DNA of 64,000 bases. Origin: Mytilus trossulus (taxonomy: Eukaryota > Mollusca > Bivalvia > Mytilida > Mytilidae). This document shows positions 23,470-32,401 of the stretch, piece by piece. Location: the NCBI RefSeq assembly GCF_036588685.1, contig NC_086386.1, forward strand, positions 4,744,117-4,808,116, read 5' to 3'. How positions within the stretch are numbered: the first letter of the stretch is position 1; every line of letters begins with the position of its first letter. Under the pieces are notes generated by a model. It worked only from the letters and a program-made list of their open reading frames with translations. It had not been told where the DNA came from and searched no databases. The position numbers and the translations under genes are program-made.

Positions 23470-24101
23470 ATCGGAGTTTTCATATGAATCCTGTTTTATA
23501 TCCTCGAACGCATTGAGTCTCAATCAACTGTGTTGGCCTTCTACTAAGACTCCGGTCAATACAAATAACCTTTTACTCAATGCATGTATTACTCAAATAT
23601 GTTTTACTCAATACATGTTTTACTCAATACATGTACTGCACTTGAATATAATACCTATCTAATAACAGTATAAATTTGAGACGAAATATGTTTTTATATA
23701 TTAAAATTTTATATTTAGTTGCAGCTTGTATCCGGATCCTATATTTGTACTTTAATTTATGTGTTTATATAGTTAATAATACCACAATTACATGTATATA
23801 TAAATGTCTAATTTATAATATACAAAAATTTTGTTTTTATTTATATTGCCTAAACGGACAATCTCAAAACCGGATATCAATCTATAAGTAAAGTGTAACA
23901 GTTATTAACATTTGATTTGTATTGGAACAATTCTAAAAAGTAAACTTTGATATATAAGGGATGGTATTTCAATAAAACGTGGATTGTCAAAGGCATTCTT
24001 TCATTCTACCTAGTACATATATTTTGTTTTAAGAAATAAAATCTTTTTGCACTTTCCGAATGAACTATAAATCAATAATGTGTAAATTATAATGTACTTA
24101 C

Positions 24102-24129
24102 CCCTAAGATGTCTTGACAGTTTATAATG
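24102..24129 (-). other. Putative leader exon 1 of the eight-cysteine peptide gene
   Basis: It ends in ATCTTAGGG before the strong donor GTAAGT (24,101-24,096). The start is estimated at about 30 nt below the TATA box. The 5' UTR intron (23,038-24,101) is about 1.06 kb, close to the 1.03 kb intron of the gene at 15,458. Confidence 0.55.
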
Positions 24130-24150
24130 CTCCAGACATCTAACAAACCA

Positions 24151-24160
24151 TATTTATATA
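24151..24160 (-). promoter_or_regulatory. TATA box of the eight-cysteine peptide gene
   Basis: The minus strand reads TATATAAATA, about 50 nt before the leader donor. No other core element was recognised. Confidence 0.55.
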
Positions 24161-24493
24161 GAGATGTTAGGATGTTCCTACCCGTGTTAAGTCTCTTCCC
24201 GTTATTAAGTGTGATTAAGCTTATCTTTATGTCATATTTATACATTCATTAAAGTTTAATTTCTTTTTAAATTTTAAAACCACACATCCTTACAAGTTCT
24301 TAAAATAATTTCATAATTGTTTTAAATGCAATTAAATATACAGTTGTATGCTTATCTTTATTTCTAGTTGATTGTCCTGGGAACAAAACGCATATTTGAC
24401 AAATCAGCATCAATGCGACAGAAGTCAGACCGGCACTTGGCCTTTTTTTTTAAGCTTGACTGGTGTCCAACTGATGTTGACTGGCTGACCCCT

Positions 24494-24592
24494 AAACAAG
24501 GTTTCCATGTATCACTATCACTGCTGGTGATCCGATGGATAAATCTGTTGTTGAGTTGTCACTGGCTCAGACGTACTTATAAATATAATTAT
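24494..24592 (+). repeat. SINE body fragment
   Basis: It contains ccatgtatcactatcactgc and agttgtcactggctcagacg, the same 3' body as the copy at 24,870-25,050. Confidence 0.5.
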
Positions 24593-24656
24593 TTTTTGTG
24601 ACTGTATCTTACATAAATTTGTAGGATTCTTTGCTATAGTTAATTTATCGTGTCTA

Positions 24657-24775
24657 TAAAAAAGGGACGAAAGATACCAAAGGGACAGTCAAACTCATAA
24701 ATCTAAAACAAACTGACAACGCCATAGCTAAAAATGAAAAAGACAAACAATAGAACACATGACACAACATGTGAT
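24657..24775 (-). repeat. Retroelement 3' tail, reverse
   Basis: It reads gggacgaaagataccaaagg, ctgacaacgccatagc, gaacacatgacacaac, which is the reverse complement of the tail after the reverse transcriptase at 59,910-60,034. It is the closest of the three extra copies. Confidence 0.7.
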
Positions 24776-24869
24776 GCCTTATTCATCATGGACTGTAGTA
24801 CGACGCTAGATTAAAACTGACGTGGAAAGGTAACACCCGGCCACCGAAAGCTTCATTTTTATGAAGCCC

Positions 24870-25050
24870 AGATGGTCGTGTGGTCTAGCGGGACGGCTAC
24901 AGTGCAGGCGATCTAACATTGTTGTGTTGATGTTTAGACGAGTTGTATATACATTATGTACACAGCCATGTATCACCATCACTGCTGGTGGTCCTATTGA
25001 TAAATCTGTTACAGAGTTGTCGCTTGCTCAGACGTACTTATATATTTATA
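24870..25050 (+). repeat. tRNA-derived SINE, internally deleted
   Basis: The head gatggtcgtgtggtctagcg resembles the A-box part of a tRNA. The expected B-box (GGTTCGAATCC-like) is missing and the sequence jumps to the body (cgatctaacattgttgtg ... tgtatcaccatcactgctgg ... gcttgctcagacgtacttat). The body also occurs at 24,494-24,592. Confidence 0.55.
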
Positions 25051-25139
25051 CTTGTTGTGTACAAGATGTAAGTTAGTTTAGGGTTTTTGCACAAGTTATA
25101 AGTTTTTGACACATAGCTTCTTGCACCAGAATCTATATC

Positions 25140-27830
25140 CCAATTTTGGTTAGATGTTTGGTGTTGTCTATTCAGAGTGTTTTTAAGGTAGATATTTGAC
25201 GTTGTCTATTCCGGGTGTATTGGGATAGATGTTTGGTTTTGTCTATTCCGAGTTTTGAATTAAATGTTTGGTGTTGTCTATTCGAAGTGTATTGAGATAG
25301 ATGTGTTGTCTTTTCTATTCAGAGTGTATTGGGATAGATATATGGTGTTGTCTATTCCTAGTGTATTGGGGTAGATGTGTCGTGTTGTCTATCCTAAGTG
25401 TATTGGGATAGATGTTTGGTGTTGTCTATTCTGAGTGTATTGGGATAGATGTTTGGTGTTGTTTATTCCTAGTGTATTGGGATAGATGTGTGGTGTTGTC
25501 TATTCCTAGTGTATTGGGATAGATGTTTGGTGTTGTCTACTCTAAGGTAATTGGGATAGATGTTTGGTGTTGTCTATTCTGAGTGTATTGGGATAGATGT
25601 TTGGTGTTGTCTATTCTGAGTGTATTGGGATATATGTTTGGTGTTGTCTATTCTGAGTGTATTGGGATAGATGTTTGGTGTTGTCTACTCTAAGGTAATT
25701 GGGATAGATGTTTGGTGTTGTCTATTCTGAGTGTATTGGGATAGATGTGTGGTATTGTCTATTCCTAGTGTATTGGGATAGATGTTTGGTGTTGTCTATT
25801 CTGAGTGTATTGGGATAGATGTGTGGTGTTGTCTATTCCTAGTGTATTGGGATAGATGTTTGGTGTTGTCTAATCTAAGGTTATTGGGATAAATGTTTGG
25901 TGTTGTCTATTCCTAGTGTATTGGGATAGATGTGTGGTGTTGTCCATTCCTAGTGTATAGGGATAGATGTGTGGTGTTGTCTATTCCGAGTGTATTGGGA
26001 TAGATGTTTGGTGTTGTCTACTCTAAGGTAATTGGGATAGATGTTTGGTGTTGTCTATTCTGAGTGTATTGGGATAGATGTTTTGTGTTGTCTATTCTGA
26101 GTGTATTGGGATAGATGTTTGGTGTTGTCTATTCTGAGTGTATTGGGATAGATGTTTGGTGTTGTCTATTCTGAGTGTATTGGGATAGATGTATGGTGTT
26201 GTCTATTCCTAGTGTATTGGGATAGATGTTTGTTGTTGTCTAATCTAAGGTAATTTGGGATAAATGTTTGGTGTTGTCTATTCTGAGTGTATTGGGATAG
26301 ATGTTTGGTGTTGTTTATTCCTAGTGTATTGGGATAGATGTGTGGTGTTGTCCATTCCTAGTGTATTGGGATAGATGTATGGTGTTGTCTATTCCTAGTG
26401 TATTGGGAAAGATGTGTGGTGTTGTCTATTCCGAGTGTACTGAGATAGATGAGTGGTCTTGTCTATTTCTAGTGTATTGGGATAGATGTATGGTGTTGTC
26501 TATTCCGAGTGTATTGGGATAGATGTTTGGTGTTGTCTATTCTGAGTGTATTGGGATAGATGTATGGTGTTGTCTATTCTGAGTGTATTGGGATAGATGT
26601 TTGGTGTTGTCTATTCTGAGTGTATTGGGATAGATGTATGGTGTTGTCTATTCCGAGTGTATTGGGATAGATGTATGGTGTTGTCTATTCCGAGTGTATT
26701 GGGATAGATGTTTGGTGTTGTCTATTCTGAGTGTATTGGGATAGATGTATGGTGTTGTCTATTCTGAGTGTATTGGGATAGATGTTTGGTGTTGTCTATT
26801 CCGAGTGTATTGTCATATATGTTTGGTGTTGTCTATTCCTAGTGTTTTGGAATAGATGACTGGTGTTCTCTTTTCGAGTATATTGGGAGAGCTGTGTCGT
26901 GTTGTCTATTCTAAGTGTATTGGGATAGATGTTTGGCGTTGTCTATATTCAGAGTGAATTTAGTACATGTTTGGTATTGTCTATTCTGAGTGTAGGGGAG
27001 TAGATATTAGGTGCTTTCTGTTCCTAGTGTTATGGGATAGATGTGTGATGTCTATTCTGAGTGTATAAAGATAGATAAGTGGTCTTTTCTATTCAGAGTG
27101 TATTTGGATAGATATATCGTGTTGTCTATTCCTAGTGTATTGAGATAGATGTGTGGTGTTGTCTATTCTGAGTGTATTGGGATAGATGTGTCGTGTTGTC
27201 TATTCCTAGTGTATTGGGATATATGTGTGGTGTTGTCTATTCCGAGTGTATTGGGTTATATATGTGGTTTTGTCTCTTCTAGGTGTAAATGGATAGATGT
27301 GTGTTGTTGTCTATTCAGAGTGTATTGTGGTATATGTTTAGTGTTGTCTATGTTAAGTGTATTGGGGCAGATGTGTAATGTTGTCTATTCCAAGTGTTTT
27401 TGGGATATATGAATCCGGTTGTCTACCCTTATTATATTCGGATAGGTGTGTGGTGTTGTCTCTTCAGAGTTATTAAAATAGATGAGTGGTCCTGTCTATT
27501 CCGAATGTATTGGGATAGATGTATGGTGTTGTCTATTCCGAGTGTTTTAAGATAGATGAGTCGTATTGTCTATTCAGAGTGTATTGGGATAGACGAGTGG
27601 TGATGTCTTTTCAGAGTGTATTGTAATAGTTGTGTGGTGTTGTCTATTCCTAGTGTATTGAGACAGTCTAAAATTTTGGTGTTGTAGATTAAGAGTGTAT
27701 TGGGGTAGATGTGTTGTGTTTTTTTTTTATTTCGAGTTTATTTGGGATAGATGGATAATATTACTATTCCTATTGAATTGGGATAAATGTGTAGCGTTCT
27801 TTATTTCGAGTTTGTGTGGATAAATGTTAT
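25140..27830 (+). repeat. 37-bp minisatellite, about 70 copies
   Basis: The unit is gtgtattgggatagatgttt-ggtgttgtctattctga. Spacing between units is 37 bp in the regular part (25,430-26,830). Variants differ mostly in two places: gttt/gtgt/gtat after the gatagat, and ctga/ccga/ccta before the next gtg. Both margins are degenerate, with insertions and shorter units. The open frames in it are a by-product of the repeat. Confidence 0.95.
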
Positions 27831-27916
27831 TAACATAGATTCAAACTTTTCAATTCTTAGTGAACGGAAAGTAACAGAAAAAAAACCGCATATAAGAATA
27901 AATTCATTTGCAATGT

Positions 27917-27922
27917 TTTATT
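27917..27922 (-). terminator. Possible polyadenylation signal of the nine-cysteine peptide gene
   Basis: The minus strand AATAAA lies in gtttaataaaacattgc-like context resembling the downstream region of the gene at 22,154. If used, the transcript of the gene at 29,642 would carry about 1.7 kb of minisatellite in its 3' UTR. Confidence 0.35.
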
Positions 27923-27989
27923 AAATGATTCATAAAGAAAATTGAAATATCAACTGACCATAAAAGAAAGATGGTCAAGTTGACGAGAT

Positions 27990-28445
27990 GTAATATCTGT
28001 TAGGTTCAAAATCAATGGTTATATCCTGTCCAAGTTGACGAGATGTAATATCTGTTAGGTTCAGAATATATGGTTATATCCTGGATAGTATCGGTGTTGA
28101 TTACAGAAGTAGTTACAAGGTTCAGAATCTATGGTTATATCCTGTATAGTATCCATGTTTATTACAGAAGTAGTTACAAGGTTCAGAATCTATGGTTATA
28201 TCCTGTATAGTATCCATGTTTATTACAGAAGTAGTTACAAGGTTCAGAATCTATGGTTATATCCTGGATAGTATCGGTGTTTATTACAGAAGTAGTTACA
28301 AGGTTCAGAATCTATGGTTATATCCTGGATAGTATCCATGTTTATTACAGAAGTAGTTACAAGGTTCAGAATCTATGGTTATATCCTGGATAGTATCCAT
28401 GTTTATTACAGAAGTAGTTACAAGGTTCAGAATATATGGTTATAT
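27990..28445 (-). repeat. 61/64-bp minisatellite made of a gene's C-terminal codons (block 1)
   Basis: Read on the minus strand, each unit contains codons for FCN-HGYYPGYNHRF and the stop codon (tga), then a short spacer (acctt or acctaacag). The units are 61 or 64 bp. Source of the sequence is the 3' end of the coding exon of the gene at 29,642. About eight units, the first ones degenerate. Confidence 0.85.
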
Positions 28446-29032
28446 TACGGATTACAAATGTGTCGAGGTTTGTGATTGGATAACAACACAGAGATGTCAG
28501 TGTATATTCAGGAAACTGCCGGGGTATATATACGACGTTTTGATCCCCAATTGGAACCTCAAAAACGTCATCATAAAACCGGTTACTATGTGACGTAGTC
28601 AAAAGCTATCAGACTGTCAGAGGCTCACAGAGGGAAAGGAATGACGTGCTTCAGTCAATAATACATTTTTGATACAAAAACACGCAATTTACACTTTTAA
28701 TACTTAAATTTAATGTAAAAAGTGTTATTATAAATTATTACATACACGATAAAATTATGTTCACAGCAAATTAGAAAATCCTTCACGTATGCTGATCATA
28801 TTAGGTTGGGTTTTTCAAAATATATGTGTTGTCAACAAATACCTGCACTGGAAAATAACATTTAGTCAGGGGTAATCCGTAATATATGTGTTGTTCAGGT
28901 CTCAGACAGGGTATATACTGTGACATTCCCGGCTTAGGGCTTATATCCCCTTCGCCTTCGGCTCAGGGGATATAAACTCTAAGCCGGGAATGTCACAGTA
29001 TATACCCTGTCTGAGACCTGAATAACATATAA
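28441..29032. mobile_element. Insertion in the minisatellite: 15-bp TIR element plus a hairpin
   Basis: The minisatellite unit is interrupted after ggttatat and resumes at tatcctgg. The insert begins with tatattacggattac and has its exact complement gtaatccgtaatata at 28,872-28,886, so 28,441-28,886 looks like a small TIR element. From about 28,884 to 29,030 follows a near-perfect hairpin with arms of about 66 bp (caggtctcagacagggtata ... and complement) and a cttcgccttcggctc turn. The two parts may be one composite element. Confidence 0.7.
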
Positions 29033-29641
29033 TATCCTGGATAGTATCGGTGTTGATTACAGAAGTAGTTACAAGGTTCAGAATCTATGGTTATATCCTG
29101 GATAGTATCGGTGTTGATTACAGAAGTAGTTACTGTTAGGTTCAGAATATATGGTTATATACTGGATAGTATCGGTGTTGATTACATAAGTAGTTACAAG
29201 GTTCAGAATCTATGGTTATATCCTGGATAGTATCGGTGTTGATTACAGAAGTAGTTACTGTTAGGTTCAGAATCTATGGTTATATCCTGGATAGTATCGG
29301 TGTTGATTACAGAAGTAGTTACTGTTAGGTTCAGAATCTATGGTTATATCCTGGATAGTATCGGTGTTGATTACAGAAGTAGTTACTGTTAGGTTCAGAA
29401 TATATGGTTATATCCTGGATAGTATCGGTATTGATTACAGAAGTAGTTACAAGGTTCAGAATCTATGGTTATATCCTGGATAGTATCGGTGTTGATTACA
29501 GAAGTAGTTACTGTTAGGTTCAGAATCTATGGTTATATCCTGGATAGTATCGGTGTTGATTACAGAAGTAGTTACAAGGTTCAGAATATATGGTTATATC
29601 CTGGATAGTATCGGTATTGATTACAGAAGTAGTTACAAGGT
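29033..29641 (-). repeat. 61/64-bp minisatellite made of a gene's C-terminal codons (block 2)
   Basis: About ten units, alternating between the 61-bp form (ttacaaggttcag) and the 64-bp form (ttactgttaggttcag). It joins directly to the end of the gene at 29,642, whose last codons and stop are the parental unit. Confidence 0.9.
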
Positions 29642-30637
29642 TTAGAATCTATGATTATATCCTGGATAGTATCCATGTTGATTACAGAAGTAGTTGCACT
29701 TCTGTTTGATGTATTGGCAGTTCTGACAACACTGATTGTAGTAGTAATACCCTCTGTTATAATAGATTGGTCTACATTGGTAATGGAGGCACTTCTTCAA
29801 ACCGTAGTTACACTGGTTGTAACATTGATACACATTTGATAGTCTGCTTCTTTGCCTCCAAAATCTAGTTTTAAGACCTTGTACAGTATTGGCGTACATT
29901 AAAACAGCACACAGTGCCAGAAAAACAAATTTCATCTGGAAAAAAAGATTTTATTGTTTAATCACTGTAAACAGCACACAGTGACAGCAATACAAATTTT
30001 AAATGTAAAATTTATGTTATTGTTTAATCAGTATAAACAGCAAGAGGAAACACTAGACTGAAGCGGTGTTCGAAACCCTTAAAACTACAATTGTTATGTC
30101 ATAATCAATACAATCAAAATGTGACTTAGGTAGTAGAATGTAATACAATGGGAGCGAGAAACACTCAAAAAAGAGAGTGTGAAAAGATCATATTTCGTCT
30201 ATTTGTTATCCCTATTTTTTGGTTCCTTTGTAAAAATTGAAATTCTTAGAGGTTTATCAATTCTGTAAAGTGTCTACTTCATTCGGGAGAATACACAGTG
30301 TTATGTTGCAATGACTACAGAATATTATTATTTGAAACTGTTTTCAAAGCGATTGATGACCATTTTTTTCATCCTTTTGTAAGATGTGGTATGAGTGCCA
30401 ACGAGATAACTCTTCACCCAAGTCACAACTTACCGAAGCAAATAGTTCATGGTACAATGAATCTTTAACATAGAACACTGGCTCACGCTAAACAGTGAGC
30501 CCCAAAGGACTCCCTAAAAACACAAGTGTACATGTTTGATAGTCATGATGTTTGTCTCTTAACATGTTTACGGCCCGTAACATAACATGCCAAATTGTTT
30601 TCTCATTACGAATTATTAACATACGACATACCTGCAT
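29642..30637 (-). CDS. Secreted nine-cysteine peptide
   Basis: Coding exons 30632-30637 (ATGCAG, then gtatgt) and 29642-29935 (after tttttttccag) join in frame to 99 aa. The signal peptide starts MQMKFVFLALCAVLMY and ends near VQG. A short basic part (KTRFWRQRSR) precedes a domain with the same cysteine frame as the gene at 22,154, C-x3-C-x6-C-x4-C-x14-C-x3-C-x6-C-x3-C, plus one extra Cys next to the fifth. The Tyr-rich turn (YYNRGYYYYNQ) and the C-terminus (FCNQHGYYPGYNHRF) are conserved. It lacks the GGRFGGRQN repeats. The two genes are clear paralogues on the same strand. Function unknown; a secreted disulfide-rich helical peptide is the best description. Confidence 0.85.
30383..30545 (+). 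repeat. Interspersed repeat, group A
   Basis: It starts gatgtggtatgagtgccaac and runs through gctcacgctaaacagtgagc. It sits in the intron between the two coding exons of the nine-cysteine peptide gene, on the opposite strand. Confidence 0.65.
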
Positions 30638-30694
30638 GATTGAATTCTGTGTTAAAGAAGATAATAAACTGTCATCAAATTATGTCTTCAAAAC
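30632..30694 (-). other. 63-nt exon 2 of the nine-cysteine peptide gene
   Basis: It lies between the acceptor tatatattaacag and the donor CAG|GTATGT, with 57 nt of 5' UTR and ATGCAG. Length and sequence match the exon at 22,975-23,037. Confidence 0.75.
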
Positions 30695-31016
30695 CTGTTA
30701 ATATATAAAAATAGAACATTTTGAAATCTAACACTTATATAAAATCATTTTAAGTTTTAAAGATTTAAAATAACAAAGATGTGTTCCCCTTTATTTTTTA
30801 AATGTCCATCGGAGGTATAAATCATGCATTGTACAAGATTCTTTGTATATATATTGAACTTCCTCTACGCCAGTATATTTCAAATTATGTAAAGATGGTC
30901 ATACACTAAAAAAACAAAATGTCTTAAAGATTTGCTTGTAAAAACAATTATAGACAGTTAGTAGAACAGAATATTAGTGAAAATATTCTTAACAGAAAAT
31001 ACAAAGAAGCATACAC

Positions 31017-31070
31017 CTTAAGAATAGTCATAATTTGTTGATATTTGAACTGTTTTACATATTTTTATGC
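31017..31070 (-). promoter_or_regulatory. Tentative promoter and leader exon of the nine-cysteine peptide gene
   Basis: The minus strand has CATAAAAATAT (about 31,059-31,069) and, 52 nt on, a possible donor TTAAG|GTGTAT at 31,017. The spacing matches the two sister genes, but the donor is weak and the intron would be only 322 bp. Confidence 0.3.
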
Positions 31071-31096
31071 AATTTTTGTGTCTATATAGCTGACTA

Positions 31097-31200
31097 TGCG
31101 ATATGTCTTTGTTCATTGTTGAAGATCGTACGGTGACCTATAGCTGTTAATTTTAGTGTCATTTGGTCTCTTTTGGACAGTTGTCTCATTTGCAATTATA
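31097..31200 (-). repeat. Interspersed repeat, group B, reverse
   Basis: It reads gaagatcgtacggtgaccta, then ttggtctcttttggacag, then ttgtctcatttgcaatt. Confidence 0.5.
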
Positions 31201-31436
31201 ATACATATTATTTTTTTATTATTATATATAGCGTCATATAGTCTTATATTGATATCTTTGAAGAGTTTTTACTTATTTAACAAAGAAACGTATACAGGAG
31301 ATATTGAAATAAATGTCGTCTTAAATATAAATAGAGAATGAAAACAATTAAAAGCGTAAAAACTACTCTTTACGGCAAAATAAACATTGATGTTGAGTTT
31401 GCTCAAATCTAAACATAGATATTATAGACATAGGGA

Positions 31437-31585
31437 AATGTGGTGCGAGTGCCAATAAGACATGTGCAACTCTGCATCCAAAAAACAAATTATTTTTTAA
31501 AAGTAAACCATTATAGGTCAATGCACGGCCTTCGACACGGAGCATTGGCTCACAACGAACCACAAACTATGAAGGGCCTCAAAAT
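31437..31585 (+). repeat. Interspersed repeat, group A
   Basis: It starts aaatgtggtgcgagtgccaa and ends near caaactatgaagggcctc. Confidence 0.6.
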
Positions 31586-32401
31586 TATATAAGAATACTT
31601 TAGAAAAATAATAATTTGTTAAGGAAAAGTATCAAAATCAATACATTTCTAGTTGACCAGACTCAAGCTGGCAGCCACTTTTATCGGCCAATCAAGTTAG
31701 CAGCCACTTTTTTCCAGCAGCCAATTTTGACGATATGTCTAAAAACCAAAAAACTGCATAAGACTCAAACGTTCCTAAAATCGCTAAATCTTAGTTAAAT
31801 ATAGTTTAACAGCGGAATTCGACAATTTCGCGGCTTGTACTGATTTTAAAAGCATTTCATTACGTTTTAAATATGTATGTGAAGTTAACTGCCGGTTTGT
31901 TATTTGATATTCGATATTCAATATACAACCGGTTGCTAGCAGATGGTTCAATATCAAAATTTAGTTGAAAATCATTAAAAAGTATGATTTCATAGTTAAC
32001 AGGAGTGAAAAATTACGCCGCAAATTGTTTTATGACCCCTTCAAGCTGTCGTAAATTCTCGTTGTCCTCGAATATAAACCCTTATATAAGTTGCATATTT
32101 GTCTTTATGTAATAAAGATTTTGATCAATAAAACGACATCAAAGATTCAACCAAGATTTAATTTAATTAATAATATATACGACTAAAACTAAAGCTGGCC
32201 ACTCTAAAAACATTCCAAAATATAAAAAGAAATATCTATGGAAAGCCAAAAAGAGAATAAATATATTGTGAAAACCTACGGGAGACCGATCAGATGACAG
32301 TTACACCCCTGGTGTTTCAATACCCTAAATGCAACGATATTATAGACTCTGTAGTATATAAAATTGGGTGTAGAGATCAACGTGACTATAAGAATCTTCA
32401 A
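31586..32401. other. Non-coding flank of the satellite array
   Basis: AT-rich. A tandem-like pair (gctggcagccactttt and gttagcagccactttt) occurs at about 31,668-31,712. A short frame at 32,294 runs into the satellite and has no recognisable domain. Confidence 0.4.

Noticed and set aside
26340-27412. Cys-containing repeat frames of 60 and 87 codons
   Set aside because: Translation of the 37-bp minisatellite; other frames are open as well.
28366-28602. 78-codon minus-strand frame ending like the nine-cysteine peptide
   Set aside because: Its first half lies in the inserted element and only the tail comes from the minisatellite unit, so it is not a gene copy.
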